A DNA stretch of 64,000 nt. Source: Clostridia bacterium (lineage in GTDB: Bacteria; Bacillota; Clostridia; Clostridiales; Clostridiaceae). Below, one piece after another: positions 55,398 through 63,326 of the stretch; the stretch's first letter is position 1; every line of letters starts with the position of its first letter. The notes under the pieces are model-generated. The model had not been told where the DNA came from, made no database searches, and saw nothing but the letters and a program-made list of their open reading frames with translations. The position numbers were made by a program, and so were the translations under genes. Location of the stretch: the NCBI GenBank assembly GCA_012523855.1, contig JAAYTB010000159.1, forward strand, positions 1 through 64,000. The letters run 5' to 3'.

Positions 55398-56567
55398 ATG
55401 AAGAAAAGAATTATTAACACTGTTTTGTTCACCTTATTAGTTGCTTTATTTGTAAGTTCTTTTAACATAAGGGCAAAAGCGGAAGGGGACGGAATAAAGG
55501 TAGAAGCAAAATCCGCACTATTAGTAGAACCAAGTACTGGTAAGATTTTATATGAATATAATTCTCATGAAAAATTTGCCCCAGCTTCCGTTACTAAAAT
55601 AATGACTATGTTGTTAGCTATGGAAGCTATTGATAGTGGGAAAATAAAGATGACAGATAAGGTTACAGTTAGTGAGAACGCAAAAAAAATGGGTGGAAGC
55701 ACAATGCTCCTTGATACAGGGGAAATAAGGACAGTGGAAGACTTGTTGAAAGGGATAGGAATTGCTTCAGGTAATGATGCAGCAGTGGCAATGGCAGAGT
55801 ACCTAGGTGGAAGCGAAGAAGCTTTTGTGAATATGATGAACCAAAGGGCACAGGCTCTTGGTATGAAGGATACATCCTTTAAAAATTGTACCGGTCTGCC
55901 GGAAGATAATCACTATACCTCCGCATACGATATATCTTTAATGTCTAGAGAATTGCTAAAACATCCCACTATATTAAAATACACAGGAACCTACATGGAA
56001 ACAATAAGTGAAGGCAGAAGGACCCCCATAGAGCTAGTTAACCATAATAAGCTAGTTAGGTTCTTTAAAGGCTGTGATGGCTTAAAAACCGGATTTACCA
56101 ATGAGGCAAAGTATTGTATTTCAGCTACAGCCAGCAGAGATGGAGTTAGGATGCTATCAATAATAATGGGTGCACCTACCTATAAAATACGAAATAGAGA
56201 TGCAAGCATGTTGCTTAACTATGGTTTCTCAAAGTTTGAAAGTAAGCAGATAGTAAAGAAAGATGATGAACTAGAAAAAGTTGTACTAAATAAAAGTGGA
56301 GATAAGTTCTTTATAGCTAAGGCCTCAGAGGATTTATCTATAAGTGTTGAAAAAGGTAGCCCTTGCAAAATTACGAAAAAAGTAATAATTGATCAAAATA
56401 AAAAAGAATATAAAAAGGGAGAACTCGTAGGCTATTGTGAATACTCTAATAATGGAGAAGTTATTGCAAAGATAAAGGTCTATTGCGATAGGGATGCTAA
56501 AAGGTCTTCAGGCTTCTTTGATAGTCTAAAATTTAATTTTAAAAACTTATTCAAACATTCCATATAA
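55398..56567 (+). CDS. dacF: D-alanyl-D-alanine carboxypeptidase DacF (S11)
   Basis: A 389-residue penicillin-binding protein: signal peptide (residues 1-25, ending IRAKA), catalytic SVTK (ASVTKIMTML, near 62), SGND and KTGFT, then a beta-rich C-terminal domain and an amphipathic end helix (FDSLKFNFKNLFKHSI). It trims the terminal D-Ala of stem peptides; next to scpA-scpB the clostridial DacF has a role in spore cortex. ATG 55398 follows GAGGAGG; a TTG at 55365 lacks a ribosome site. Confidence 0.94.
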   Translation: MKKRIINTVLFTLLVALFVSSFNIRAKAEGDGIKVEAKSALLVEPSTGKILYEYNSHEKFAPASVTKIMTMLLAMEAIDSGKIKMTDKVTVSENAKKMGGSTMLLDTGEIRTVEDLLKGIGIASGNDAAVAMAEYLGGSEEAFVNMMNQRAQALGMKDTSFKNCTGLPEDNHYTSAYDISLMSRELLKHPTILKYTGTYMETISEGRRTPIELVNHNKLVRFFKGCDGLKTGFTNEAKYCISATASRDGVRMLSIIMGAPTYKIRNRDASMLLNYGFSKFESKQIVKKDDELEKVVLNKSGDKFFIAKASEDLSISVEKGSPCKITKKVIIDQNKKEYKKGELVGYCEYSNNGEVIAKIKVYCDRDAKRSSGFFDSLKFNFKNLFKHSI

Positions 56568-56592
56568 AAAAATCCTGTAAAAGGGAGAGGAA

Positions 56593-56680
56593 AAAGCAAA
56601 AACTTTAGCTTTGTAAAGTACCTAAAAAGTGATAATATAAAAAGGTACCTTATAAGGCCAAGTTTTTGCTTTCTTGTTTA
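56593..56680 (+). repeat. Nested hairpin between dacF and scpA
   Basis: A perfect 13-bp inverted repeat, AAAGCAAAAACTT (56593-56605) with AAGTTTTTGCTTT (56660-56672), encloses a second pair (AAAGTACCT near 56615-56623, AGGTACCTT near 56643-56651, one mismatch). A T-rich tail follows. It probably ends dacF transcription, but the large nested form is unlike a simple terminator. Confidence 0.6.
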
Positions 56681-56774
56681 AGTGTAGTAATTATATGGTT
56701 TTAATGATATATTATTTATGTGATTGAATAAATTTTATGTTTTTTGATACAATATGAAAGGGGGTGGCAGCACA

Positions 56775-57530
56775 GTGGACTTTAATATAAAAATTTCTGA
56801 TTTAAATTTTGAAGGCCCTTTCGATTTACTTCTTCACCTTATAAAGAAGAATGAAATGGATATTTATGATATAAAGATTTACCATATAACCAATGAATAT
56901 TTGAATTACTTGAACCAAATGAAAGAAATAGATCTAGAAATAACTTCTGAATTTATAGTTATGGCATCAACATTATTAGAAATAAAATCTAAAATGCTGT
57001 TACCTAAAACTAACGAAAAAAATGAGGAAGAGGGAGACCCAAGAGTGCTGCTAGTGGAGAAACTATTAGAATATAAAAGGTTTAAGGCAGTAGCAGCCTT
57101 CTTTAAAGATAGAATGGGAGATACTGGTTTCTTATTTAGCAAAAAGCCAGAAATAATTGACGACAAGCCTCAAAACAGTGATAATGAAGATATTTTCAAG
57201 AATATAACAATGTTAGATTTATATAATCTATATAATGAGTTGATAAATAGATATAGAAACAAAAAGAATGAAAACAATACTTTACCTAGCCATATACCTG
57301 TAGATAAATTTAAAATTGAAGATAAAATGGTTGAATTAATTACGAAAATTCAAAGAGGAAACAAGTATAGGTTTACGGAACTAATACAGGTTTGTGAAAG
57401 TAAGATGGAAGTAGTAGTTTCTTTTTTGGCCTTGCTGGAACTAATTCGAATAAAAAATGTTAAGGTTTACCAGGAATCAAACTTCAGAGAAATTTATATT
57501 GAAAGGGTGGAAACTAATGAGGAAAGATGA
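56775..57530 (+). CDS. scpA: Segregation and condensation protein ScpA
   Basis: A 251-residue kleisin: N-terminal MDFNIKISDLNFEGPFDLLL then HLIKKNEMDIYDI, IVMASTLLEIKSKMLLP near 70, and the C-terminal winged helix (YRFTELIQVCESKMEVVVSF .. REIYIERV). It bridges SMC with ScpB to compact chromosomes. GTG 56775 is chosen, about 10 bases after GGGGGTGG; ATG 56754 lies before that site. Overlaps scpB by 14 bases. Confidence 0.95.
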   Translation: MDFNIKISDLNFEGPFDLLLHLIKKNEMDIYDIKIYHITNEYLNYLNQMKEIDLEITSEFIVMASTLLEIKSKMLLPKTNEKNEEEGDPRVLLVEKLLEYKRFKAVAAFFKDRMGDTGFLFSKKPEIIDDKPQNSDNEDIFKNITMLDLYNLYNELINRYRNKKNENNTLPSHIPVDKFKIEDKMVELITKIQRGNKYRFTELIQVCESKMEVVVSFLALLELIRIKNVKVYQESNFREIYIERVETNEER

Positions 57531-58134
57531 AATTCTTCAGACAGAGATGAAAGAAACTTCAAATAAGGAAAAATACTTTTCCATTATAGAATCCCTTCTT
57601 TTTGTTAGTGGAGAGCCTATGAAATTAAAACAAATTGCAGAAATTTTAGAATGTAGTTCCCCATACGCAAAAAAGATTTTAAAAGAGATGATGTTTAATT
57701 ATGAAGACAGCCATAGAGGAATTAAGCTAGTAAAGATGAACGATGAGTATCAATTGGTGACCAAGGCAGAAAATAGTGAATACGTGTTAAAAATATTAAA
57801 AAGCAGTCATAGACAAGCCCTTTCCCAGGCATCATTAGAAACTTTAGCTATAATAGCCTATAAACAGCCTATTACAAGAGTGGATATAGACGAGATAAGA
57901 GGGGTAAAAAGTGACAGTGCTGTAAATAGGCTGCTGGAGAAAAATCTTATAAAGGAAGCAGGACGATTAGATGTACCTGGCAGGCCTGTTTTGTTTGCTA
58001 CTACTGATGAGTTCTTAAAACATTTTAACCTTCAGAATATAAAAGAATTACCGTCTATAGAGAGGATAATTGATGAATATTTAGATGAGGATCATGGGGA
58101 AATCAAGGAAGAGGCAGCTGCAGATAGTGACTAG
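57517..58134 (+). CDS. scpB: Segregation and condensation protein ScpB
   Basis: A 205-residue protein with two winged helices: YFSIIESLLFVSGEPMKLKQ near 20, then ASLETLAIIAYKQPITRVDI and EIRGVKSDSAVNRLLEKNLI, GRPVLFATTDEFLKHF near 165. Dimer that binds ScpA. ATG 57517 lies after AAAGGGTGG inside the end of scpA; an upstream start at 57457 is rejected. Confidence 0.96.
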   Translation: MRKDEILQTEMKETSNKEKYFSIIESLLFVSGEPMKLKQIAEILECSSPYAKKILKEMMFNYEDSHRGIKLVKMNDEYQLVTKAENSEYVLKILKSSHRQALSQASLETLAIIAYKQPITRVDIDEIRGVKSDSAVNRLLEKNLIKEAGRLDVPGRPVLFATTDEFLKHFNLQNIKELPSIERIIDEYLDEDHGEIKEEAAADSD

Positions 58135-58170
58135 TTGACAGGTTAGGCTTTGAATTAAATTAGAGCTATT

Positions 58171-58216
58171 AACAATAAGCATCTTCTTACTATGTTAAGA
58201 AGATGCTTATTGTTTT
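58171..58216. terminator. Bidirectional terminator between scpB and ytfJ
   Basis: A perfect 19-bp inverted repeat (58171-58189 with 58196-58214, AACAATAAGCATCTTCTTA and its complement) with T-runs on both strands. Confidence 0.9.
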
Positions 58217-58279
58217 GCCTATAGCACAAACTAAGAGACAGTAAGCTAGAGGCATAATAGTGTTTTTTAGGTAAAACTA

Positions 58280-58714
58280 TTAAATTGTATCGGATGTTGT
58301 ATCGGAAGTCTCTGCTTTTACATTAGAATTTTCTTCCTTCTTGTTTTTATTTGTTCCCTTTAGTAGATCAATAATTTGAGGAACAGAATCTATTATTCTG
58401 TCACAAGTGTTTTCATGATCTACAGATAAAAGCCTTACTGAATCACCTTTTATTACGAGAAAGGCAACAGGTTTCAGAGATACGCCAGCGCCGCTTGCAC
58501 CGCCAAAGGGTAATTTATCGGTTTTTTCAAACTCCTTTTTTTGATTGAATTCGCTACCACCTGAAGCAAAGCCAAAGGAAACCTTTGATATAGGCAAAAT
58601 CACTGTACCGTCGCTGGTTTCAATAGCTTCTCCAATAATAGTATTTACATCGATCATATCTTTAAAGTTTTCCATGGTGCTTTGCATTAAGCCTTCAATA
58701 GGATGATTATTCAT
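58280..58714 (-). CDS. ytfJ: Spore protein YtfJ (GerW family)
   Basis: A 144-residue protein starting MNNHPIEGLMQSTMENFKDM and carrying VNTIIGEAIETSDGTVILPI and FGFASGGSEF, then GASGAGVSLKPVAFLVI, all typical of YtfJ. It is a sporulation protein of unclear action, needed for full germination in B. subtilis. ATG 58714 is chosen by homology of the N-terminus. The strong AAGGAGGTGA lies 29 bases upstream, with a hairpin between. Longer starts in frame overlap the previous gene. Confidence 0.9.
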   Translation of the reverse strand: MNNHPIEGLMQSTMENFKDMIDVNTIIGEAIETSDGTVILPISKVSFGFASGGSEFNQKKEFEKTDKLPFGGASGAGVSLKPVAFLVIKGDSVRLLSVDHENTCDRIIDSVPQIIDLLKGTNKNKKEENSNVKAETSDTTSDTI

Positions 58715-58750
58715 AAATATATTCCCAAGTATATGGGAATTCACCTCCTT
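58715..58750 (-). promoter_or_regulatory. Shine-Dalgarno and hairpin before ytfJ start
   Basis: On the minus strand AAGGAGGTGA (58750-58741) is followed by a perfect 6-bp hairpin TTCCCA / TGGGAA (58739-58722), then 7 bases to the ATG. Folded, the site is about 11 bases from the ATG. Confidence 0.6.
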
Positions 58751-59252
58751 AAAATACATAGATGACAAATATCATATATATAATTTTTGCTAAATTGAAT
58801 GATATTATACAATTTAAGCTAAAATTAAACATTGGATCATTATAATGGCGAATAATGTTATAGTGGTATTCTTTAATGTTAAGCAAAAAAGAAAATTGGT
58901 TATATAAGATACTGTTGGCACCGTGAAAAAGGCCATAGCTAATAGCTGTGGCGGCAGCATCTTCAAATCCATAATTTAAATCAAATTTTATTCTTGCAGA
59001 AAGCTTATGTTTTCTGTTAGAAATTTTATATAGAATTTTTCGCATCTTACTAGGCAAAAAATTTATAAATTTGAACTCAGAATTTTTTGCTGTCTTAGGA
59101 TTAGCCTTATGCTTTGTTATCTTCTTTTTATAATTAAGTTGTTTGTTGAAAATATAAACATGAAGCTTTCCATCTTTATAAATCACAGATAGTTTTATAC
59201 TTAAAGGAAAAAATAAAATAATAATTATTATAATAGCAATCCAGTAATACAT
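58749..59252 (-). CDS. DUF2953 family protein
   Basis: A 167-residue protein with an N-terminal membrane segment (YWIAIIIIIILFFPLSIKLSV) and a soluble domain rich in basic residues (KKKITKHKANPK), then FDLNYGFEDAAATAISYGLF near 105 as in DUF2953 proteins. It is regularly found directly before ytfJ in spore formers; its stop touches the ytfJ ribosome site. Function is unknown. GGAGG precedes the ATG. Confidence 0.85.
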   Translation of the reverse strand: MYYWIAIIIIIILFFPLSIKLSVIYKDGKLHVYIFNKQLNYKKKITKHKANPKTAKNSEFKFINFLPSKMRKILYKISNRKHKLSARIKFDLNYGFEDAAATAISYGLFHGANSILYNQFSFLLNIKEYHYNIIRHYNDPMFNFSLNCIISFNLAKIIYMIFVIYVF

Positions 59253-59426
59253 AAAACACTCCTCCAGAGTTGAGTAACATTATATATTATAACCATTAAT
59301 ACGAAAATATTTCATATAAACCTTAATAATTAATTTCAAGGAGAATTTCATAAGGTTATTTCAGTGAAAATTACAAAAACTAATATAGGTAATATGAAGA
59401 AAAGGCTAAAAGTGAGGTGTTATATT

Positions 59427-60545
59427 TTGCATAAGTGGGAAAAAAATATTTGTTTACTGTTGCTTTTCTTTTCTATTCTATCTTTAGGGATACCAGGTAA
59501 AGAGGTTAAAGGGGAACCTAATGGTAAAAGGAAAGTTCCTGTGGTATATGCAAGAAACGCAGTAGCCATAGATGCTAAAAGTAAAAGGGTTCTATATGAA
59601 AAAAATGCACATCTAACAACAGCAATGGCTAGCACCACTAAAATCATAACTGCCAGTGTGGCCCTAAGGTATGGTGATTTAAATAAAAAAGTAACAATAA
59701 GTTCTAGGGCGGCCAGTATTAGAGGTTCTGTGGTAGGATATAAAAAAGGTGAGGAGATCACTATCAAGGAATTAATTTATGGATTGATGTTGAAAAGTGG
59801 TAATGATGCAGCTATAGCCATAGCAGAAGGTATATCTGGTAGTGTTGAGGAATTTGTACGATTAATGAATGAATATGCTACACAAATAGGACTAATAGAC
59901 ACCCATTTTGAATCACCTCATGGATTAGATAGTGGAAAACATTATAGTTCTGCCTATGACTTAGCTTTAGCAACAGCTCATGCAAAGGAAAATGATTTGT
60001 TTAATAAAATTGTGGCTACAAAAGATATAGGTCCAGGCAGTGAAGGTTTTACTAGGGGCTTTCATAATATTAATAAGATATTGTGGCAGGTAGCAGGAGC
60101 TAACGGAGTAAAAACTGGATATACAGGTCAGGCGGGTAAATGTTTAGTTAGCTCTGTAAATATGGAGGGCAACGATATTATTATAGTTGTGATAAATTGT
60201 CCTGGTAGGTGGAAGGAAACTGCAAAGATCAATGATTATGTAAAAAATACCTATGAAATAAAAGATATAGTAGAAGAAAATGAAAGTATGAAAACTCTTT
60301 CTGTAGAACACTCTAAAGATAAATTAAATTTAAAAAGTAAAAAGTCTATAAAGATTCCTGTGAAAAAGGGTAGTGAGCTAGATGTAAAAGTGAAGTTACC
60401 GAAAGAAATAGAAACGCCAATCTATGCTGGTGGGAAAGTAGGGACTTTAAATGTATATGAAGATAAAAATTTAATCTTCACTATGCCCCTCTATTCTGAT
60501 AATGATGTTAGAAAAAATAAAGGTCTATTCAGATTCTTTAAATAG
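59427..60545 (+). CDS. D-alanyl-D-alanine carboxypeptidase (S11), second copy
   Basis: A 372-residue penicillin-binding protein: signal peptide (NICLLLLFFSILSLGIPG), catalytic MASTTKIITASVAL (SxxK), SGNDAAIAIAEG and KTGYTGQAGKCLV, then a C-terminal beta domain. It trims stem peptides like DacF; PBP5/DacB type. TTG 59427 is chosen: GAGGTG (59414-59419) is 7 bases upstream and the signal peptide then begins MHKWEK. Upstream starts at 59364 and 59394 have no ribosome site. Confidence 0.92.
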   Translation: MHKWEKNICLLLLFFSILSLGIPGKEVKGEPNGKRKVPVVYARNAVAIDAKSKRVLYEKNAHLTTAMASTTKIITASVALRYGDLNKKVTISSRAASIRGSVVGYKKGEEITIKELIYGLMLKSGNDAAIAIAEGISGSVEEFVRLMNEYATQIGLIDTHFESPHGLDSGKHYSSAYDLALATAHAKENDLFNKIVATKDIGPGSEGFTRGFHNINKILWQVAGANGVKTGYTGQAGKCLVSSVNMEGNDIIIVVINCPGRWKETAKINDYVKNTYEIKDIVEENESMKTLSVEHSKDKLNLKSKKSIKIPVKKGSELDVKVKLPKEIETPIYAGGKVGTLNVYEDKNLIFTMPLYSDNDVRKNKGLFRFFK

Positions 60546-60579
60546 CTATAATGAAGTGTTTAATTTCTATATGAAAATT

Positions 60580-60604
60580 AAAGGGGAGCCCTTGGCTCCT
60601 TTTG
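60580..60604. terminator. Terminator between convergent genes
   Basis: AAAGGGGAGCC and GGCTCCTTTT form a stem with CTT loop (one bulge); A- and T-rich flanks serve both directions. Confidence 0.75.
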
Positions 60605-60610
60605 AAATAA

Positions 60611-61888
60611 TTAGACTAATTTCTGATTCATTACATCTGTTAAATTAAGTTTTTCAATTCTTCCTTTAACCGATTGTATATCTGTTGTATACATTCCTCG
60701 GTCCACCATTCTCTTGAAATACTCTGCACCTGCAAAGGTGTATCTATTTCTCCTTCCTTCTTTAGTAGACAGTTGATAATTTGCAAAGGTGATTAGATCT
60801 CCTAAGACTGTAGTTCTAGGAAGAATTAACAAAGGCATACCAAGGGCATATCGGACTGCATTGTGACCAGCTAGAGAACCTGTAGTTATGGCTTCTGTAT
60901 GACCAACAAACAAGCCTGCTTTTTCTCCTCCTACAAAAATATTGTCTAAGCCTTTTACCTTCATGTCATCGCTACGAGGTGCTACAGACAGATAACGGAT
61001 GGAGTTTCCTTTTCCTCCAGCATAGGGATCTACATATTTTGCATCTTCTAGTCCATTAATTTTTCTTAATTTATTTAAAGGATAGTAGGAGGTCATCAAC
61101 TTAGCGTGTCCAGTATCTAACAAGACTATATTTTCAGCGAATTCTTTAAGTGCATATTGCTGGCAAACTTTTAATTTTAGTTTATCTATATTAATATCTT
61201 CAGCAGGTACTTTTAATACAACTACACCTTTTTCATCTAATTCCTTAACAATTTCTTTGGATAAGCTATCTTTTGCTAGTTTGCATGAACCACTGAAAGC
61301 ACCGAAGACATCATCTTCTCTTTCTCCCTGCAAATCATCAATACCTGCTCTAGCACTAATGCTGACTCTAGGACCGAAAGCTGGACATCTTAGTATACAC
61401 ATAGAACAGCCATTGCCATATCTTAAGCAGTTACCCATAGGCCCAGTGGAACCGGTGGTTTCTACAAATACATCACCTTCATAAAAGCTACTATCTGATA
61501 AAAAAATACCTGTAATTTTATTTCCGGATTTTTTTACATCTACAACCCTTGAAGTTAATCTAATATTTACGCCAATACTTTTTAAGTGATCTGTTACTGC
61601 TCTCTCTACTTTATTAACGTCATAAAGCCATGCATGTTTATGCCCTGGAAATTCAATATTCTTGTGCCTGCTCAATTTGTCAGTGATATTTATTAAATCT
61701 CCAGCACCAATAGCTATTAATTCCTCAGAAGCGGTAAATCTTCCGTTGTTTCTCATAATGCCACCTACATTGCCTAGTCCAAGTAGCATATCTGTTTTTT
61801 CAAATAGTGTAACATCGGCTCCTGCTTTTTTGGCAGTTATTGCAGCGGCGCAGCCTGCCCAACCTCCTCCAATGATAATAACTTTCAT
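60611..61888 (-). CDS. FAD-dependent oxidoreductase with internal cysteine cluster
   Basis: A 425-residue flavoprotein. The N-terminal Rossmann motif VIIIGGGWAGCAAAITAKKAGA (glycines 8-13) binds FAD; FETTGSTGP-like VETTGSTGPMGNCLRYGNG lies near 145, followed by CSMCILRCPAFGPR, giving three cysteines in CxxCxxxC plus one eight residues earlier. C-terminal GLDNIFVGGEKAGLFVGHTE binds the flavin end. It resembles the GidA/TrmFO-like class. Substrate is unknown. It overlaps its partner (61885-62868) and is likely one enzyme with it. Confidence 0.8.
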   Translation of the reverse strand: MKVIIIGGGWAGCAAAITAKKAGADVTLFEKTDMLLGLGNVGGIMRNNGRFTASEELIAIGAGDLINITDKLSRHKNIEFPGHKHAWLYDVNKVERAVTDHLKSIGVNIRLTSRVVDVKKSGNKITGIFLSDSSFYEGDVFVETTGSTGPMGNCLRYGNGCSMCILRCPAFGPRVSISARAGIDDLQGEREDDVFGAFSGSCKLAKDSLSKEIVKELDEKGVVVLKVPAEDINIDKLKLKVCQQYALKEFAENIVLLDTGHAKLMTSYYPLNKLRKINGLEDAKYVDPYAGGKGNSIRYLSVAPRSDDMKVKGLDNIFVGGEKAGLFVGHTEAITTGSLAGHNAVRYALGMPLLILPRTTVLGDLITFANYQLSTKEGRRNRYTFAGAEYFKRMVDRGMYTTDIQSVKGRIEKLNLTDVMNQKLV

Positions 61889-62868
61889 ATTAACCTTCTC
61901 CCCTCGAATAATTTTTTGGGCTCAGTTTGGACTTTACATAGACGTTTTACCACCTGTCCCTTATATCGTGCACTACAACTACCGCAAACTCCTTCACCAC
62001 AACACATTCTAGCATTATTGCAGCATGAAGTTTTTACTCTATCATTTACATATTCCACTATCTTTAAGTTTAATATGTCTGCTCCATTGCAGTGAACAAG
62101 GTTAATTTTTTCCTCTTCTATAGCTCTATCTATTATTTCTTTAACTTCTTCGGTTATCTGGCCTTTATCTAGGGTATTACAATTAATAACTTTGCAATCA
62201 TATTTACTTAAGTATTCTTCCACAAAAGTATTTTTGTAATTGGCCTTATCCAGGACAACTATTAGCTTATTACCATTTGAATATAACTTTCTTAACACTG
62301 GAACCATAGGAGCTTGACCAATCCCTCTGGCTACTATTAGGGAAACTCCATCTCTTGCTGTATACACATTTCTTAAACCGAAGATTCCATTCCAAAAGGG
62401 AGCTCTTATAAGGATGTTTTCATTTTCTTCAACACTAGCTATAGTTTTGGTTTTAATACCTTTGATCTCCATGGCTACTTTAATCCAGTTTTCTTCTGTA
62501 TTCACATCCATAATGGACATAGGTGCATCATAAAATTGTGTTGATTTAGTACTTCTCATAAAAATGTAGCTACCTGGATGAATCAGATCTTGAGCAATTT
62601 TATGGGTAGTAAGTAATGTGAAGATTATTAGTTTTTCTTCTATTACCTTTTTCTCTAAGACTTTGCAAAAGTAAGTTTTTCTTTGACTTTTTGCTTTCTC
62701 TCCATTCCAAACATATTCTTGATATATACAGACACCCTTCCAATTTATACAATCGCAAAAGGTTTTTCCGGATAGTTGTGAACATAATATGCACTGGCCA
62801 ACTTCAGCCAAATGGCACGGGCAAAATTCTGTTCCAGCATCTATGCAATCCGTTACCTCATAATTCAT
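61885..62868 (-). CDS. PyrK-like FAD/NAD-binding iron-sulfur protein with cysteine-rich N-terminus
   Basis: A 327-residue protein. The N-terminal 48 residues hold eight cysteines (8, 16, 18, 26, 29, 38, 40, 47). The middle is a ferredoxin-reductase fold: FAD-binding (QFYDAPMSIMDV) and NAD-binding (SLIVARGIGQAPMVPVLRK). The C-terminus has CCGEGVCGSCSAR and a later Cys (RLCKVQ), as in the 2Fe-2S site of PyrK. It thus looks like an electron-transfer subunit of the next gene, which it overlaps by 4 bases. Natural donor and acceptor are unknown. AAAGGTAGG precedes the ATG. Confidence 0.8.
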   Translation of the reverse strand: MNYEVTDCIDAGTEFCPCHLAEVGQCILCSQLSGKTFCDCINWKGVCIYQEYVWNGEKAKSQRKTYFCKVLEKKVIEEKLIIFTLLTTHKIAQDLIHPGSYIFMRSTKSTQFYDAPMSIMDVNTEENWIKVAMEIKGIKTKTIASVEENENILIRAPFWNGIFGLRNVYTARDGVSLIVARGIGQAPMVPVLRKLYSNGNKLIVVLDKANYKNTFVEEYLSKYDCKVINCNTLDKGQITEEVKEIIDRAIEEEKINLVHCNGADILNLKIVEYVNDRVKTSCCNNARMCCGEGVCGSCSARYKGQVVKRLCKVQTEPKKLFEGRRLI

Positions 62869-62983
62869 TTTTAAACCTACCTTTCTTCCATTAATAACCT
62901 GAAGACATAAAGTAATACTATACTATTAAACTATTTAATTTATTAAATTTTGTTACTATATTAACAGGTAAAAAGTCTGCTAA

Positions 62984-63031
62984 GGGACGGTTCAATACAT
63001 TTGAAAAAGTTTAAAAGTATTGAACCGTCCC
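62984..63031. repeat. REP-like palindrome with GGGACGGTTC ends
   Basis: GGGACGGTTCAATAC (62984-62998) pairs perfectly with GTATTGAACCGTCCC (63017-63031) around an 18-base AT-rich loop. The GC-rich GGGACGGTTC end differs from the AT-rich surroundings and resembles the dispersed palindromes mobilised by REP-associated transposases in clostridia. Confidence 0.75.
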
Positions 63032-63055
63032 CTGTAAATAATTTTAAAAAGATGG

Positions 63056-63084
63056 TTGACATTGTAAACTAAGGATGATATATT
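63056..63084 (+). promoter_or_regulatory. Sigma-A promoter for the riboswitch-metY transcript
   Basis: TTGACA (63056-63061), 17-base spacer, TATATT (63079-63084), about 50 bases before the riboswitch. Confidence 0.85.
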
Positions 63085-63131
63085 TATATAAATTACTTAT
63101 AAAACGTAGCGAAATACTACGATAATAACAA

Positions 63132-63241
63132 TTCTTATCAAGAGAGGTGGAGGGAAAGGTCCTGTGAAACCCAGCAACCAGCATGTATTATTGTCATGTA
63201 TGGTGCTAATTCCTTCAGTGAAAGCTGAGAGATGAGAGAAA
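63132..63241 (+). ncRNA. SAM-I riboswitch (S-box)
   Basis: The aptamer core is clear: CTTATCAAGAGAGGTGGAGG, GAAACCCAGCAACC, GGTGCTAATTCC and AGCTGAGAGATGAGA in the right order, with P1 arms at both ends. It senses S-adenosylmethionine and switches the terminator at 63251-63284, so metY is made when SAM is low. Confidence 0.96.
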
Positions 63242-63250
63242 CTAGTTGAT

Positions 63251-63284
63251 AAAGTCTCTTTCATTGAAAGAGACTTTTGTTTTA
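63251..63284 (+). terminator. Riboswitch expression-platform terminator
   Basis: AAAGTCTCTTTC (63251-63262) pairs with GAAAGAGACTTT (63266-63277), followed by TGTTTTATT. Confidence 0.9.
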
Positions 63285-63326
63285 TTAATTAAATCATATA
63301 AAAGTGATATGAATAATAATATTTAA

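Larger units (their letters stand above)
62895..63131 (+). other. Intergenic region before the metY riboswitch
   Basis: About 240 bases with no gene. It holds the promoter of the minus-strand pair (not identified), a REP-like palindrome (62984-63031) and the metY promoter (63056-63084). Confidence 0.7.

Noticed and set aside
57457-57516. Longer ScpB starting inside scpA
   Set aside because: Extension is a shadow of the scpA frame; ATG 57517 has its own ribosome site.
61662-62012. 116-codon plus-strand frame across the oxidoreductase pair
   Set aside because: Antisense to two overlapping real genes with clear motifs; no ribosome site.
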